A DNA stretch of 64,000 bases from Trochalopteron elliotii (GCA_024734555.1 JANPWX010000063.1:577886-641885), one strand, 5' to 3'. Shown: positions 25,539-38,620, counted from the stretch's first letter. Translations and numbers: made by a program. Notes: generated from the sequence alone by a model not told the origin.

Positions 25539-25592
25539 ATAAGGTGCAATTAGTTATGCTTTTCCTCTGATCAAAGAGAGAAATTTCTAATG
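25539..25592. repeat. 54-bp direct repeat, right copy, abutting N gap
   Basis: Identical to 25092-25145. Its first base is the first base after the Ns. It continues into unique sequence (GACTGCCCTGCTCTGG) not present at the left copy, where the gap begins. Confidence 0.98.
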
Positions 25593-27557
25593 GACTGCCC
25601 TGCTCTGGCACAATGTGCCACTATCTTTCCTCTTTGTAACAGCAGAATTACAGTGAAAAGAAACAATTTTCTACAAAGCAAGTCCTAAACACAACAGTGC
25701 AGGAGCTATTTTGGCAGCTAATGCTCAATGTTTTGTGTTGCCTTTATTCTTAAGGCAAAGGCTACACATTTCATCAGCTGCAAGCTGAGAAGTGGATCTG
25801 TACTCAAAATGAAGGTATCCCATGCCTTAACAGAAAGGAAAGCAGATGACTCACTTTAAATTATAATCAATGGGAACAATAATCATATAGCTAAGTCTTG
25901 ATATTTCTCAAGTACTTTCAGAAACTTTCAGAAGGGGCATTTCTACCACTTAAATTAATACAAAGCAAGGGATCAATATTACAAGGGTTTCTGTATTGCA
26001 CCAGAGAGATTTGAAAAAATTCAACTTGCTCTGTGATTCAGCTCTTCTTATCTAAATTCCCTCTGTTCTCACTGTCCTTCAGTGACACTCAGTAATTAAA
26101 TGAACAAGCTCAAATTTTTTCCAAACATTTGCAATGCTTTATTATTTGCACCATTTTATGCAAGGTATGTGTCTTACAAGTATTTCAAGGATATTTATGA
26201 GCCCAAACAGAACTGACGGAGGGCTATAAATCCATATTAGCCATGAGGAGCTATTTTAATTTCCCAGAGCCTTGAACTGACCAGGGCTGGCTTGCCAGGA
26301 AAACTCAGCACTGGGCAGGTGTTTCAATTCTTGGCTACAAAAATACCTCATCTTCCTTCTCTTCCTCCTTTCTTTCAGTTCCTGGCCTTCATTATAAATC
26401 TCTGCAAGGTCTTCAGAAAGCAAAGCTGGTCTGACAGTCAAACTGAAAGCCTGAAACACTGTGGAATATCCTGTCCCTGGAAGCAGAGTGAAACCTCCTG
26501 CACATTGTTACAAGAACACCTTGCATCACAGGCTGCTCCTCTCGGTGTGTCTGGCTCAGCACTTGGGACAAGACCCAGAAAGGCAGCTGGGCCATCCTGG
26601 CTGCAGCAGGGAGATTGTCAGTGCTGTCAGCCCAGGAGTCCGTGTTTCAGTCCATCATCTTCTGGCTGAGACTCTGATACTCTTATAAACAGGAAGACAG
26701 ATTATAGACTGACTTGATGTATTGTAATGATGGAAGTGACATACATGGAAACAACACTTTTTCTCTTTTGGCTGTGTCTCATAAATCTCTCTCTGCCTTC
26801 CCCCACGACTTGATTTTTCCTATTTATTCACTTCCATATGCTTCTGTATAACGGAGAAAGCACAAATAAACTACAAAGTACAAAAAGGAGAAGAGACATC
26901 TCTCTATAATTATAGATCTTGTTGTGTGATGCTTTGTTTCTGTTGAGCATTTGGGGAAACAGATTTTAAGAACAGGTTCCATTAACAATAATGGGACAAG
27001 TTTCCAAAGTAATACAAGCTGGTGCATTTCAGAGGTATAAAGGCTTCCATTACAGGCTTAAGGCAGTTCTCCCCTTTGCTGTGCAGTAACTAAACCACAA
27101 AATCTAAGAAGTAAAATCTGCAGCCTTCGCCTACTTCCATAGTGACAAATGCTACAGAGTAAAACTCTGCCCAGGCTCACCAATGACAGTGTTGCAGCGA
27201 AAGAATAAACTGCATTGCTTCTAAAGCAGTGTCAAATTCTTAATCTCTAACACTGCTGGTTCACTACCTCTATATGATGTCCAATAAAGTGCTCAAAATA
27301 GGCAAAACTACCCCAGAGAAGTTAATTGATGTCCAAAAGCATCTTTAATTCGGTATAAGCAGCACGACAGAGGAGCATGTGAACTATCAGCACACCCAGC
27401 TTAGTTATTTCCATGAAATTCAAAGATTTACAGTAATGGGTTTTAGCTTGCTTCTCATTAAGGAATTATATTGGACCCCATGAAGGAAGAGGTGTGCACC
27501 TGTGTTCATGGGGATTCCTGAAGCCAATGGAAAAGATAACCCTGAGGTGTGAAGGTG
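25593..27557. other. unique non-coding stretch, nothing recognised
   Basis: Mixed sequence with a somewhat more GC-rich patch at 26,460-26,660. The overlapping frames there on both strands (60-125 codons) show no recognisable domain. ACTTTCAGAA is repeated near 25915-25934. Confidence 0.5.
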
Positions 27558-27583
27558 AATGTGAAAAGATAATGTGAAAAGAT
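27558..27583. repeat. 13-bp perfect tandem repeat beside CR1 tail
   Basis: AATGTGAAAAGAT occurs at 27558-27570 and again at 27571-27583. A related AAAAGATAAC also occurs at 27531 and 27577, so the local sequence has duplicated more than once. It directly precedes the CR1 3' end. Confidence 0.9.
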
Positions 27584-27584
27584 A

Positions 27585-27660
27585 ACCAGGTGACCCACTG
27601 TGGTCCTTTCACACCTCACCCATTCTGTGATTCTGTGATTTTGTGATTCTGTGATTATGT
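27585..27660 (+). mobile_element. CR1 LINE 3' terminus with 8-bp tail repeats
   Basis: A very short CR1 end (GTGACCCACTGTGGTCCTTT then CACACCTCACC) followed by tail units ATTCTGTG, ATTCTGTG, ATTTTGTG, ATTCTGTG and a partial ATTATGT (27622-27660). The tail array marks the true 3' end and the sense orientation. Confidence 0.88.
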
Positions 27661-29209
27661 ATTTTCCCCCTCTATCCAATTAGCCTGGTGATCATTTTCA
27701 TGTAAGAATTTACAAACAGGCTCTACGTTTAATATGCAGAGTGCTAGAAAACACTTGTGCTAAGACACTTTGCAAGACATATTCCAAGTTATGCATGCAA
27801 ATCTACTGAATTTCACAGAAGCTGGTGCACCACACCCCTGCTTTACCAACATCCATCTCCAATGCTCCTTTTTCCCTTAGTTCTTTAAATAATTTAACAT
27901 ATGAAATTGGGAGGTGCTGATTTTTTTTAGTAAGTTAGAACTTCTTCATGAAGCTCAAAGATGCTCTGATGACATTGGATGGGACAGCTGGAAGCCAGCA
28001 ACAAGCATTGCTCCAGCTCTCTCTTAGCAGGCACAGGGAAATTTTCAAATACATGTTGAGGATGAAGCAGATACTGCTGTTGAAAAGCAAGTGCTTTGCT
28101 TAAGTCTGCTCGGTAAATTTCAGAAATGTTATCATTAAAAATTAAAATTAACTTTCAATTGCTTGGGCTCTATATTCCGTTTCAAGTGGTTTAAAAGCAA
28201 TGGTCTGGTTTTCATAAAAAATTCTAAATTTTTGCTTAAGGATGTTTCTGTATGATTCCCAAGTCTCCCTTTAAACCAAACCCCCCCTCCCTTCCTGTCC
28301 ACTGTTGCATTTATCACTACTGCACTTATTAATTTTTAAAGGCTGCCCTTCTTCACAAGAGCTAAATAGGAAAAAATGGAAAGGTGGAACCATGACAGAT
28401 AATATAAATCTGGAAAACAATTTCCTTCTCCATTCACAGCTGCCAAAACTCCAAATACCCCCCTCTTTATGACTTCATGTACTGCTGGTGACTTACAAGT
28501 GAAGTAAGAATTCATTCCCCTGCATTTCAACAAATATGAGGAATAGCAAATTGCTATGGATGCTTCTTTTCAGTAGCAGTCATCTTGTCTGGCCAAATAC
28601 ACTTTTTCCTCCTTCTGTGGAGACAGAGAGATCTCCTGGCTGGCCCCTTTCCTACAGAGCAAAGCAATACAAATCCAGACGAATCCTGTAACTTCCAAGC
28701 ATTTTGTCAATTCTGAGAATCCTGCCAGTGATCAAACCCAAAAGGTTTCCTGCTAAAAAAATCCCCTGCACTGAGCTAAGGACAGTTCTCTTCCAAGTTC
28801 TGCCCCAGTTCTTTTCCACAACAAAACTGCTGCCATTCATTGTTATGGCATTTAGCAAAAGAAATTCCTGGACCAAACCCCTCTCGGTGCTCCCCTAAGG
28901 TGGTACTTTAATACAGATAAAAGAGGCTGAATAGTCTCAACAGAAATTAGAGACTGGACTGCTTTTATACAAACTACTGTCTTTGAGATCATGTTGTGGC
29001 CTACAGGATATATAGTACCATTTTTTGATACAAAGCAGTTGCTAAACTGCTGAATTTCTACCCAAAATCTTTTGGTTTTCTTTGTTTTTTCACATGCAGT
29101 CACATTTGAAATAACAGTTAAAAACCCTATGTGTTCTCTCTTCATCCATAAAAAAAACTTTCTTTAAAGGAACAGCAAAGTCTAAAGCAAGAAAAAACTA
29201 TTACAGACT
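27661..29209. other. unique non-coding stretch, nothing recognised
   Basis: AT-rich sequence with no repeat family or exon recognised. Short frames (60-97 codons) overlap on opposite strands. Confidence 0.5.
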
Positions 29210-29275
29210 CAGAGAATCACAGAATGAGTAGGGTTGGAAGGGACCACAGTGGGGTCATCTGGTCCAGACTCAAAT
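29210..29275 (-). mobile_element. CR1 LINE fragment, extreme 3' end, antisense
   Basis: GAGAATCACAGAATGAGTAG, then GGTTGGAAGGGACCACAGTG and GGGTCATCTGGTCCAGACTC, is the reverse complement of the last 60-70 bp of CR1. A small hairpin (TTAACCCTT and AAGGGTTAA, 29290-29308) follows outside the element. Confidence 0.9.
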
Positions 29276-32200
29276 TCTACAAATTCTGTTTAACCCTTTA
29301 AGGGTTAAGTTATCCCTTAATGTTCCCTTAAAAATAATTATAAGTTATTAAAGCCTCTAAATGTACTCAAGCTATGGCTGATGGTGCTCTATACAACCAA
29401 AAATATAACCTGAGCTGTGAGATGTATTTGCTTTTTCTTATTTAATAATAAGAAAAATACTATTTCTGTCTCCCATTCTGTTCAAAAGTAGATGAACAAG
29501 TTTTACTCAAGAGTTGAAAAGCCATGCATTAGTCTTCAGGCAGATATCAGGATGGGAAAAAATTCTCTTCAGAGGAAAAATTCAGAAAAGTTTAATGTCA
29601 CAGTCAAAGAGTTACGATGGAAATATTCATGCAACCCTAAACGTGAAGATTTCTGCAGCACTTTTTGTAATCAGTGTGGATGTATTTAGGTAAAATCTAA
29701 TTTTCCAGGGAAATCATAAATGCCTCATTTTCACAAGAAGCCTGAGGGAGACTGTATGTACCAGAGATAACACAGAGATTGTATCAGAATGCAATATCTT
29801 TGGATATAAATAACATGAGGAAGCACAGATGCAATTTCGTCAAATATCACCTCCTCAGAGTACAGACAAGGCTCGACCTCTTTCCTAGTACACATTGAGC
29901 ATCCTCCTGGTGCATTCAGAGGGCTCTGCAAAGCCCTCTGTCCTGTTGCCATGTTTCAAAATGTGCCCCTCACCTGCCAGGTGGTGTTGGGATTTCTCTC
30001 CCCAGGCTTGAACAGGACTAAAAACTGCCTCACAAAACAGGAAATTGTGCTGGTTTCGAAGCGTTTTACAGCACAAGTCTGTATCTGCATTTTGCAGCCC
30101 AGTTCATCCCTTTAGCTGGGAAGCTGAGTGCTTTAGCTCTTGGCTAGGAAGAACCACCAATATCTGCAGCTTCTCATAATATGGTTTTATTTCTCTCAAG
30201 AGAGGACAAAAAAACCCCTTTGCCATAATTTGGACATCGTAAAATGCTGTTAGGCCCAAAAATTACAAGAGAAATGCAAATATTTCCATGTTTTATGAAT
30301 ACTAAAATAACAGCCATTAACCAAGTAAAAAAATTGATATTTTATCCATCATTAACAGGGATACTCTCATTATTTGAAATAAAATACTGATGTTTCCTCA
30401 TTTTCCTCTTTCAGAAAAACTGCAGCTGTTCTAAAAATACTCTTTCTTTTTGATTTTCTTTTTCAGAATCTGCATGATCACCTTTGAAATTTGTAGCTAT
30501 AACTTCAGTTAAGGATGTGGAAGAACAGGACAGTTCTGAGTACTGTTTCAGATCCTGGCAAACATCTTGGAAATAAGAGATGAGCATCCAAAACCACCTC
30601 CTGAGGAACTGGTAGAAATCCCATTGCTAGATCTCAAGAGTAGATTAAAAATAAATACAAAGAAAGAAGTCAGCTTCCCACAGAGGTGCTGGAATAGGCC
30701 AGGTTTTGTTTCAGAGCCTCAAAAGTTCAGTTCTCAAAACCTGATAGAACTCCAAATTTAATTCCTTGCATTAAAATCCTTTCTCCAGACACACAGAGCT
30801 GGACCTCCATTGGTCTCCCACTCCTCAGGACACTGGTAATATTTTTGTGACCCAAAACATATCTGCTCCAGGCCCCCCTGATGATACCACCTTACACAGA
30901 GCACTTAGCATATGCAGGTACATGAGCAGCAGCAGAGCTGGGCACTCATCCAGGAAAATAAATCCTCATTTAACCCCATGTGCCACCGAGTGTTCTTTAA
31001 GACAGGCAAATCTTGTTTGCATCTGCACAGCATTTTAAAGACCAAACTTTCTTTTCATTGTCCTACTGAAGAACATGCAAATCATATCAACAATTTGTGT
31101 AATTCTTTTTTTTTTCTGCTTTCCCCATCACTAGGTTTCTTTTTTAAAAAATCATCTTTAGTTGGATTAAAATGGATTTTTTCTTCTTGTAAAATCAGTT
31201 TCTCACATGGGAACTCCCCAGCTTTAGTGTTTGGTAGGGCCAGCTCTTTCCACCTTTCTCTCTTGTCCAACAGAGACTTGGGAAAAGCACAGCAATAAGT
31301 CAAAACACAAATGGAATAATGGCCAGTTCTTCTGGCCAGTTGTGTTGGGCTGATCCAGTCTGATCCATCCCACATGTAAGACACCTCCCCAGGCAGCTTA
31401 AGACAAATTTAAAGGAGACTGAGAAGTTCCACCCCAGTCTTCTCAGACCTGTGGAGATGCCCATCCTTCACTGCTGCCAGGTTTAATGACTGAGACTCAG
31501 CCCAACAAGCAGGAATCCATCACAGGATTCCTCCAGTGCATTTAGAAAGGAAGATGGAAGAGAGCACTAGGATCAATGTTGAGAAGAGACCAATTTCACC
31601 AACAGAAGAGTGATGAGCCATCATAGCATCCATAAGGTATAAAGTTGTTACAAGAACTGGATTATCTTTTAATTGTGGCCCTTGTGAGCATCCATCTGGA
31701 GACAAAGATGCAAAGTCATGACAGTTTGCAGCAGTGGTGTCCAGACATTTCCAACCACAAATTCTCCTCCCTGAGCAATGAACTAATTTTCATTCACTCT
31801 GCCAGGCTCTTTCCCCCATTCTGAGAAATGCTGGTCTAATGAGGAGGCACAACATAACCCATCACACTCACAACTCACTTCTGGGATGCTGTATGACCTA
31901 AAGGTTCCCACCAGGCACAGGATGGTTTGACCTCACCTCTACTGTGGAGATCAGAACCATAACTTAAATCAAATTCTGATGACAAGGTCCTGACCCAAGG
32001 ACACATGAGTGTGTGTGGGAGAGCAACACAAACACTCATAGGAACACGGTTTCTCTTTTTAATATTTTATAATTTTTTAGTGGTTTTTTGCTTCTCCTTG
32101 GCAACTGACTTGCCATTAAATAAAGTCTAATATTAGTATCCTCCATTAAGAATTAAGACCTGAATTGTTTGCTGGGCACTGCAATTAAAGCAAGTCTAAG

Positions 32201-34802
32201 AAGACAGAGCAGCTCGCAGTGTTCTGCCTTTCCTGCAGCCAATTGCTAGTTGTGTCTGATTTAAAAAAAAAAAAACAAACCCAAATACAAATGTTACACA
32301 TATGAAAACACCCCACATGGACACCAACTAGCTGATTAGTATTTCAGATGGAGTGAAATTGAAAGGCAATTTCCCATATAAGTCTTTTAAACCTATTTCT
32401 CCTAAGTAAATCCAATGGCTCAGTAAGACTTTATAAACTTTCCTTTCTCTACAAAAGGAATGGGTTATTATTTCAATTAATAAAGAACATGTGGTAGAGA
32501 TGCACTTTTTAATCTTCAGAGTAGCGAGACCGTGGGAGGGCTATGGAGCCATTTTGTCTCTTGTCAAGCATTTTCAAAGATACCCCAGTGTGTTCAGCTT
32601 TACTCAGAAGACCCAGAGGAGCCTGGCCTGGGAAAAGTCAGTGGCAGGAACCACTGGCAAGCTGGTCCAACAAAGTTTATGTTCCTATTTCATTTTACAT
32701 CTACTGTCAATGAGTAGACAGAAAAAAACTGGAGGAGCCAACAATCAAATTTTATGAAAGTTTATTGCCTAAATATTACTTTTGAGTTTTGTATTCACAG
32801 ATACCACAATAATGGGTTGTGTTTATTGGTGGAAGGGAGGCTGTGCTCAGTTTAGCACTTTAACAGGCTGAGAGACATTGCAGTGATATGTCAGGAAGGC
32901 TTGGTAGAAACTAAAATTAAAAGCAAGCCTCACTAAATCTTAAAAATGGGATTGCTACATCAACAGCTTGATGTATAGTTTCTATTGTTGTTCACAGATA
33001 ATAGTCATTTTCTGTACCTATGAAGTGTTTTCTGTATTAAAGTACTCCTGCCATCATAAAACACTTGTGAAAATTAACAGCCAACTTCTCTTCTGCACTG
33101 AATATTAATTACTGTATGAACATTTCTTGCCACACAGCTTTCCAAACATCTTCTCTCCTAGGATATTTAATTTCATGTGGAAAGCAATTTTTCATCAGCC
33201 TACACAAATTAGTGAATGGAGAGGACATGGTGCATCTGACTGCCTGTCTGAACTCTGAGAGAGCACTCTCCCCACTGTGAGTTACTGGGCTTGAAATGAA
33301 ACATTAATTATGTTTTTTATTTATAAAGAGGAACTGATCAAAGGACAGATATGGAGTGGTAATGGTAGTTGTCAGTGGGATTATTAATAAATGTTAGAGC
33401 TGTGAGGCAAATGCTGGACCTGGGTTTAGTTAAAGTGAAATGTTTCATATACATCACTGGAGTGAGCATTGCCAATACTATCAAGATGGAAAAGGTTAAA
33501 ATACAGGTATGAATATAGAGTGATCAGAATTAGAGTTACAGCAAGCACTGTAAGCGAGGGGGATTAATATCAAAAAGATGTTTGGGAGGAGAGAAAGTAC
33601 TTGCAAGCAGCAACCCCAGAGCCCCCAGAGAACCATTAGACAGTAACTCAGACACAGCCTTAAACTGGCCAAGACAGCAAGGTCATTGGCTGCTTATGGA
33701 ATACATATATTAGCCCAAATTAGTTATTCCTGTTTGTCACAGAGGACTTCACATCAAAACCAGTTCATCCACTTCAACACATCTCAGGGCTGGAAAGGTT
33801 CAGTGAGATTTCTGAGCACAGTCAACATTAATCATTCAAGAGCTGAAGTGCCTAAATTAGTATGAAACTACTGCAGTAAGTGCAGCTTGGCCAAATAATA
33901 ATTAAATGACTACTGTGAAGAAAAGAAAAAAAGACAGAATGACTGCACTGTACAAGTTCTTGGTTGGAGGAAGGACCCAGCAGAGGTGTCTCTCACTGCT
34001 GCATCTCCTTCTGAACATTTCTTTATTGGATACAAGGTGAATTAAAACATCTACTAGCTATTTTCTTTTTTTAGACTTAGCCCTAGAAATATTTATAAAC
34101 AACACTTAATCTTTGCTTCTACACAACCAAGTTGAGGTCGCTGCAAAAATGTTTCCAAGATCAGGTTTCTCCACCTCTTCTGAAACTTTACAAGAGATTT
34201 ATAAAGCTGCTTATAAAACACAATCTAAAAGTTCATACCTTATTTCCCTAGCAAAAGCAATTGAAATTATGCCCCATGCTATAAACTAATTAAGTTGTTG
34301 CCTCCTTTCACTTGAGCCAAATACTCAAACCTCTCACATTATTTTCATTTTCTTCCTGCTTTGAACTGCTATCAGATAGCCCAAATAAAACATTTTGCTG
34401 GTAAAAATCTTAAAGAAAGAAAAGGAAAAATATATCAGCTTTCTATGATTTTTTTTTAATATAAAGACCGTGTCTTATTCTTGATCGTATGCTTATAAAT
34501 AATTAAAATACATGAACAGCAATAATAGCAAAATACTTTTCTTATAAGGCTTGAACTCAACTTTCTATCACCATGATGAGCCTCTATTTATCTTGCCTGT
34601 GGTAATACTTCCTAATGATTACATAAAGAGGTCTATTTTAGGGAAGTTATAACTTTGATCTCTCTTTATATACATAAAAATCACTTGCAGCTGACAGATC
34701 CTTTAAACGTACACATGATGCTCTTTGTCTGCAAACAAAATACTTAGGGAATCATTTTGTTTCCTTTAGGAAAGTGCTTTCCTGCTTCTCTCAGCCCATG
34801 TC
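29276..34802. other. unique non-coding stretch
   Basis: No gene was recognised. A 9-bp hairpin (CAGAGGGCT at 29917-29925, AGCCCTCTG at 29932-29940, 6-base loop) is present. An A run with AAACCCAAA lies at 32262-32286. The block 33,090-33,420 has AT-rich homeodomain-like words and a GATCAAAGG TCF/LEF-type word (33336-33344). Confidence 0.5.
33090..33420. promoter_or_regulatory. possible conserved non-coding element (unproven)
   Basis: Contains ATTAATTA-type words (for example 33303-33311), a GATCAAAGG word matching the TCF/LEF consensus (33336-33344), and no sign of repeat origin or coding potential. This composition is common in developmental enhancers but also occurs by chance in AT-rich DNA. 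The call rests on composition only. Confidence 0.2.
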
Positions 34803-35112
34803 ATGGAATCACAGAATGCTTTGGGTTGGAAGAGACCTTAATGATCATCCAGTTCCACCCTCTGCCATGGGCAGGGACACCTTCCACCATCCCAGGTTGC
34901 TCCAAGCCCCATCCAACCTGGCCTTGAACACTTTCAGGGATGGGGCATCCACAGCTTCTCTGGGCAACCTGTTCTAGTGCCTCACCACCCTCTGGGTAAC
35001 AAATTTCTTCCCAATATCCCAACTAACCCTGTCCTCTGTTATTGTGGAGATGTTCCCCCACATCCCGTCACTCCACTCTAGGTTGAACAACCCCAACTCT
35101 CTCAGACTGAGT
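34803..35112 (-). mobile_element. CR1 LINE fragment, 3' end, antisense (about 310 bp)
   Basis: The plus strand reads GGAATCACAGAATGCTTTGG, GTTGGAAGAGACCTTAATGA, CCATGGGCAGGGACACCTTC, CACCATCCCAGGTTGCTCCA, AGCCCCATCCAACCTGGCCT, AGCTTCTCTGGGCAACCTGT and TGAACAACCCCAACTCTCTC. This is the canonical CR1 3' region in reverse complement and one of the best-preserved copies in the window. Frames of 67-73 codons on both strands across it are repeat translations. Confidence 0.97.
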
Positions 35113-35861
35113 CAGAAATAATTGAAAACACACTGTGAAAATCAAAGAGGGCATTGATTCCTCAGACAAGCATGTAGAAATCATCATAGAGATGTTTGTT
35201 ATTTAGATTTTTTTTCTATCAACTGACACATAAACATATCCATTTTAAAAAATCCTGCCTGCAAACAAGGTATTTCTAAAGCTGGTACAGTTTATTGGAA
35301 TTTTCTAGAAAGCAGAGAAAGTGAGAAAGGTGAAGGAGGCCTTTTTTCAGTTGGCCTTATGGAGGAAGCACACAGCCAAGCTCTTTGAAGCACAGGACCT
35401 GTTCCCAGTACTGCTGAACCCATCTTGCCTCCAGCACCACCTTCCTCATCATGTGCTTCAACCCCTCTTTCTGAGGTTTTGTCTCATGTAAGATCATTTA
35501 ATTCTTCATGTATTGTCAGTCAACTGAAGAAGTTCCACGAATTACAGACAGAATAAATTTCCAGGTGCTTTCCTGGAATGTCCTCAATGTCTTCAGTAAA
35601 TGCCTCAAATAGGTTGTGTTCATTATGTGCTTCACCTGAAAATAGTTACAGTGATAGTTACTAGAGCACAAGGAAGACACACAGGGACAAAGCCAGGATG
35701 CCTTGGTATCTTGTATCAAAATCTTCTATCAAATTTGACCCATATATTCCAATGGAAGAACAAGGTCAAGACCACTGGGAAGAGGAGTATCACATGTACC
35801 AAGGAAGCAGTATCATCTCAGTTTCTAATCAACAAACCTGTCCATATCTAAGTGTCAAATT

Positions 35862-35885
35862 AAAAAAAATAAAAAAAAAAAAAAA
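35862..35885. repeat. A-rich run
   Basis: Two A runs (8 and 15 bases) separated by a T. No element carrying this as a poly-A tail was recognised upstream. Confidence 0.9.
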
Positions 35886-38214
35886 GTGAGGAAGAGCAAG
35901 AAGTGGGGGAAATGTGTTTCAAAGGGAGAAAAAGAAATACATTTCTGAAAGGGAGCTACCCATGGTATCTGCCAGATAACATTAGACAAGGATGCTAATC
36001 ACTATTTCATAATTAACTAAGCTGAACCCATACGGTGGCTTTTAAAACATCATAACAGAGCCTGAATATTCCTCTGCCATGAACTTTGATTCCTGAACAA
36101 GACAGGTCTTATGGGTTTCTCAGAGTTTCAAAGGGTCCTGGAAATGCTGTGCTGTCTCATTTTTATTTATCCCACACAAAAGACATCCCCTGATTTAAGT
36201 CAGATTTAATCATGGTATTAAAGTGGGAGAACTGTTGCTAGAATGACACAGGCTTATTTACATTAGTCCCAGTTTGATCCCAATGATCTGCAAGCAGTTT
36301 CCTCTGATTTGATGAACCATATTGACAAGACAGAATGAATACTGCAAAGCACTTATTTATGTGCAAATAAATATGCATTTGCCACCAAGAATTTGTCCAA
36401 TATAAGCTCTGAACTCCACAGACAAGGAAAATATGCTCCCCACTGGGGTACACGCTCTCTGCTAGAGTGTGACTAAATCTACTCTGCTGGCAGACTAGAT
36501 TTAATAATGTTCTTCTCCTTCCCAAGAATGTTATAAAGCTGCATTAACATCCTCAGGCAAAAGTCTCCACAAAAATGAAAAGGAATATTGTTTCTATTTT
36601 AGAGATGTGATAAAACCCCATAGCCAGCCACCTACATAGTAAGTATTTCCATTCATCTTGGTAGCTGAAAACCCAACATTCAGATCACCTCTAAGTTTAG
36701 AATAAAGTAGTATGGGAAGTTAAACACTTGAGCAAATTCAGGATTGCAATTACCTTAGTTAAAGTGCAATTCTGATTTATCACCCGATTCTTACTAGGAA
36801 TCTTTCTGTCATCTTTCCAGAATGAATACAGATGACTGCACAGAAGGCTCAAGGCATATAGCAAATAATACATATACATGGATTTTGGAGAAGACATCCT
36901 TTCATGCATATATCAAACCCCAAATGCTCCATTGAGAGACAAATCCACATCCAGTAGAATGGGAAAGAAACCACCAGAAAAAGAAAGGTAAAAAATCATT
37001 TCAGCACAAGGAATCAAACAAGCAGACCCAAACTGCACTTCCAAAATAATTTAAATTCATCTTTATGATACTGCTTTAGGTCTCTTTGCTAAACTACCTG
37101 AAAAACAGACCCCAGAGTTCATGCAAAGGAACTTCAAGCAAAGCTCTGGTTTTATGGTTAATGTAGAATATGAAACAATGACTCATTGTTCATGACCAGA
37201 TACTATGAACATGAGCAAATTTTAAATAGGCTCAGCATTGGTATCTACAACAGCAAGAACTGGGCATATTACCAGCACTTGCTGTGTAAGTGCTGCCTTA
37301 CAGTTGTACTAACACTTAATCCTTACCTCTTTCACTTCTCTTTTACAAAGCCTAAGTGTAAAACGGCACTAAATGCAGTGTGAAAACACAGCAATTCCCA
37401 GTTGCCTTATTAAAACATTGACAAGGTAGCAGCGAGATGTGCTGGAGAGGCAGCTCTACAATGTTATTACCATGTGGTGGAAGGAAGTCTTGTCTAGAAA
37501 GTGAGTTCATTGAGATGGTATCTTCACACTTCTTCAGACTGATTACCTGCTCAATAAATACATATATTCCTATTTTAAATAAATATGAAATTTGTAGATT
37601 CCTTCATTATTATTTAATCTCCACCAATAAAAGCTTTTATGTAAAGGAAGGGCACAGTACCGGGCAGAGAGTCACCAAAATCTTTCCAAATTTTCCAAAT
37701 TCCAAATGCTGTAATGCCATAGTGGCAGCACAAACTACCCATAAAAGCACTTAAGCTGCCAGTACCCAGAACAGCACATAAAATCCAGGAAAGTTATGGG
37801 AATTACACTGGTACTTACAGAAAATCTTAGTACACAGACAAATTCCTAACAACATCAGAAAGCTCCATCACTGTCACCAAGCTGGGCACATCATAGGCAA
37901 GGCCAGTGTTTAGGTGACACTGTACAAGCAGGAATAATCCACTTGAGTGACATCTTAATTAATGGCTCTTGAATTGCTGGGGAATAAATGCATTGCTCAG
38001 ATATTTCAGAATTGTTAAATAATGTGGTGAATCCATTACAACAGCCTGCCTGAAGTTCCTGCAAGTCTTCGGAAAGTTCCTGTAAGTCTCTCTGGTTACT
38101 GCTGTGATCGTTGATGCTCCACTGTCCCCTCCACCCTTGGCAGACACCAGCATGTAGGCAGGGGCATGGCATTGCTGGGAAGCTGGAAGATGCTGTTCTT
38201 AGCAGAAAAGGAAG

Positions 38215-38620
38215 GTGGTGAGACGGGTGAAATCAGTAAAAACGCTGGAGCTGATTTCAAGCTGCAGTTTCAGAGCAGCTGCATCTGCATCTGGTCTCCT
38301 GTCTCCTGCATCCAGACCTGGACCTGACCCCTGGGCTTCCTGGCTTGGCCCTGGAGCTGCCTCCAGGCTGTGGATTTCCTGGGCTGTGTGTGATGCTGAG
38401 CAGTGCCTCTGGAGCCATTCCTGGCTCAGTGTCCTGTGTGTTTTGCCATCAACTGCTCCAGGTGGAGCTTCTGGCCATCACTGCACCCTCCAGCCTTTGG
38501 AGCATCACTCCTCGTCAAGAGGCACCTGAAATCCTCACAAATCTTCCTGAAATGTTGCTGCTGAGCACAAAGCAAACCCAGGGAAGGCATGTTGGGATCA
38601 TGATGTGACACAGCAGTCGG
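38215..38620. other. locally GC-rich patch of unknown origin
   Basis: Noticeably richer in C and G than its surroundings but CpG-poor, so not a CpG-island promoter. Plus frames of 104 and 87 codons and a 61-codon minus frame overlap here without recognisable domains. It could be an old retroelement piece or a non-coding exon; I cannot assign it. Confidence 0.4.

Noticed and set aside
25072..25611. Frames of 136-179 codons across the first gap
   Set aside because: They are made almost entirely of unknown bases.
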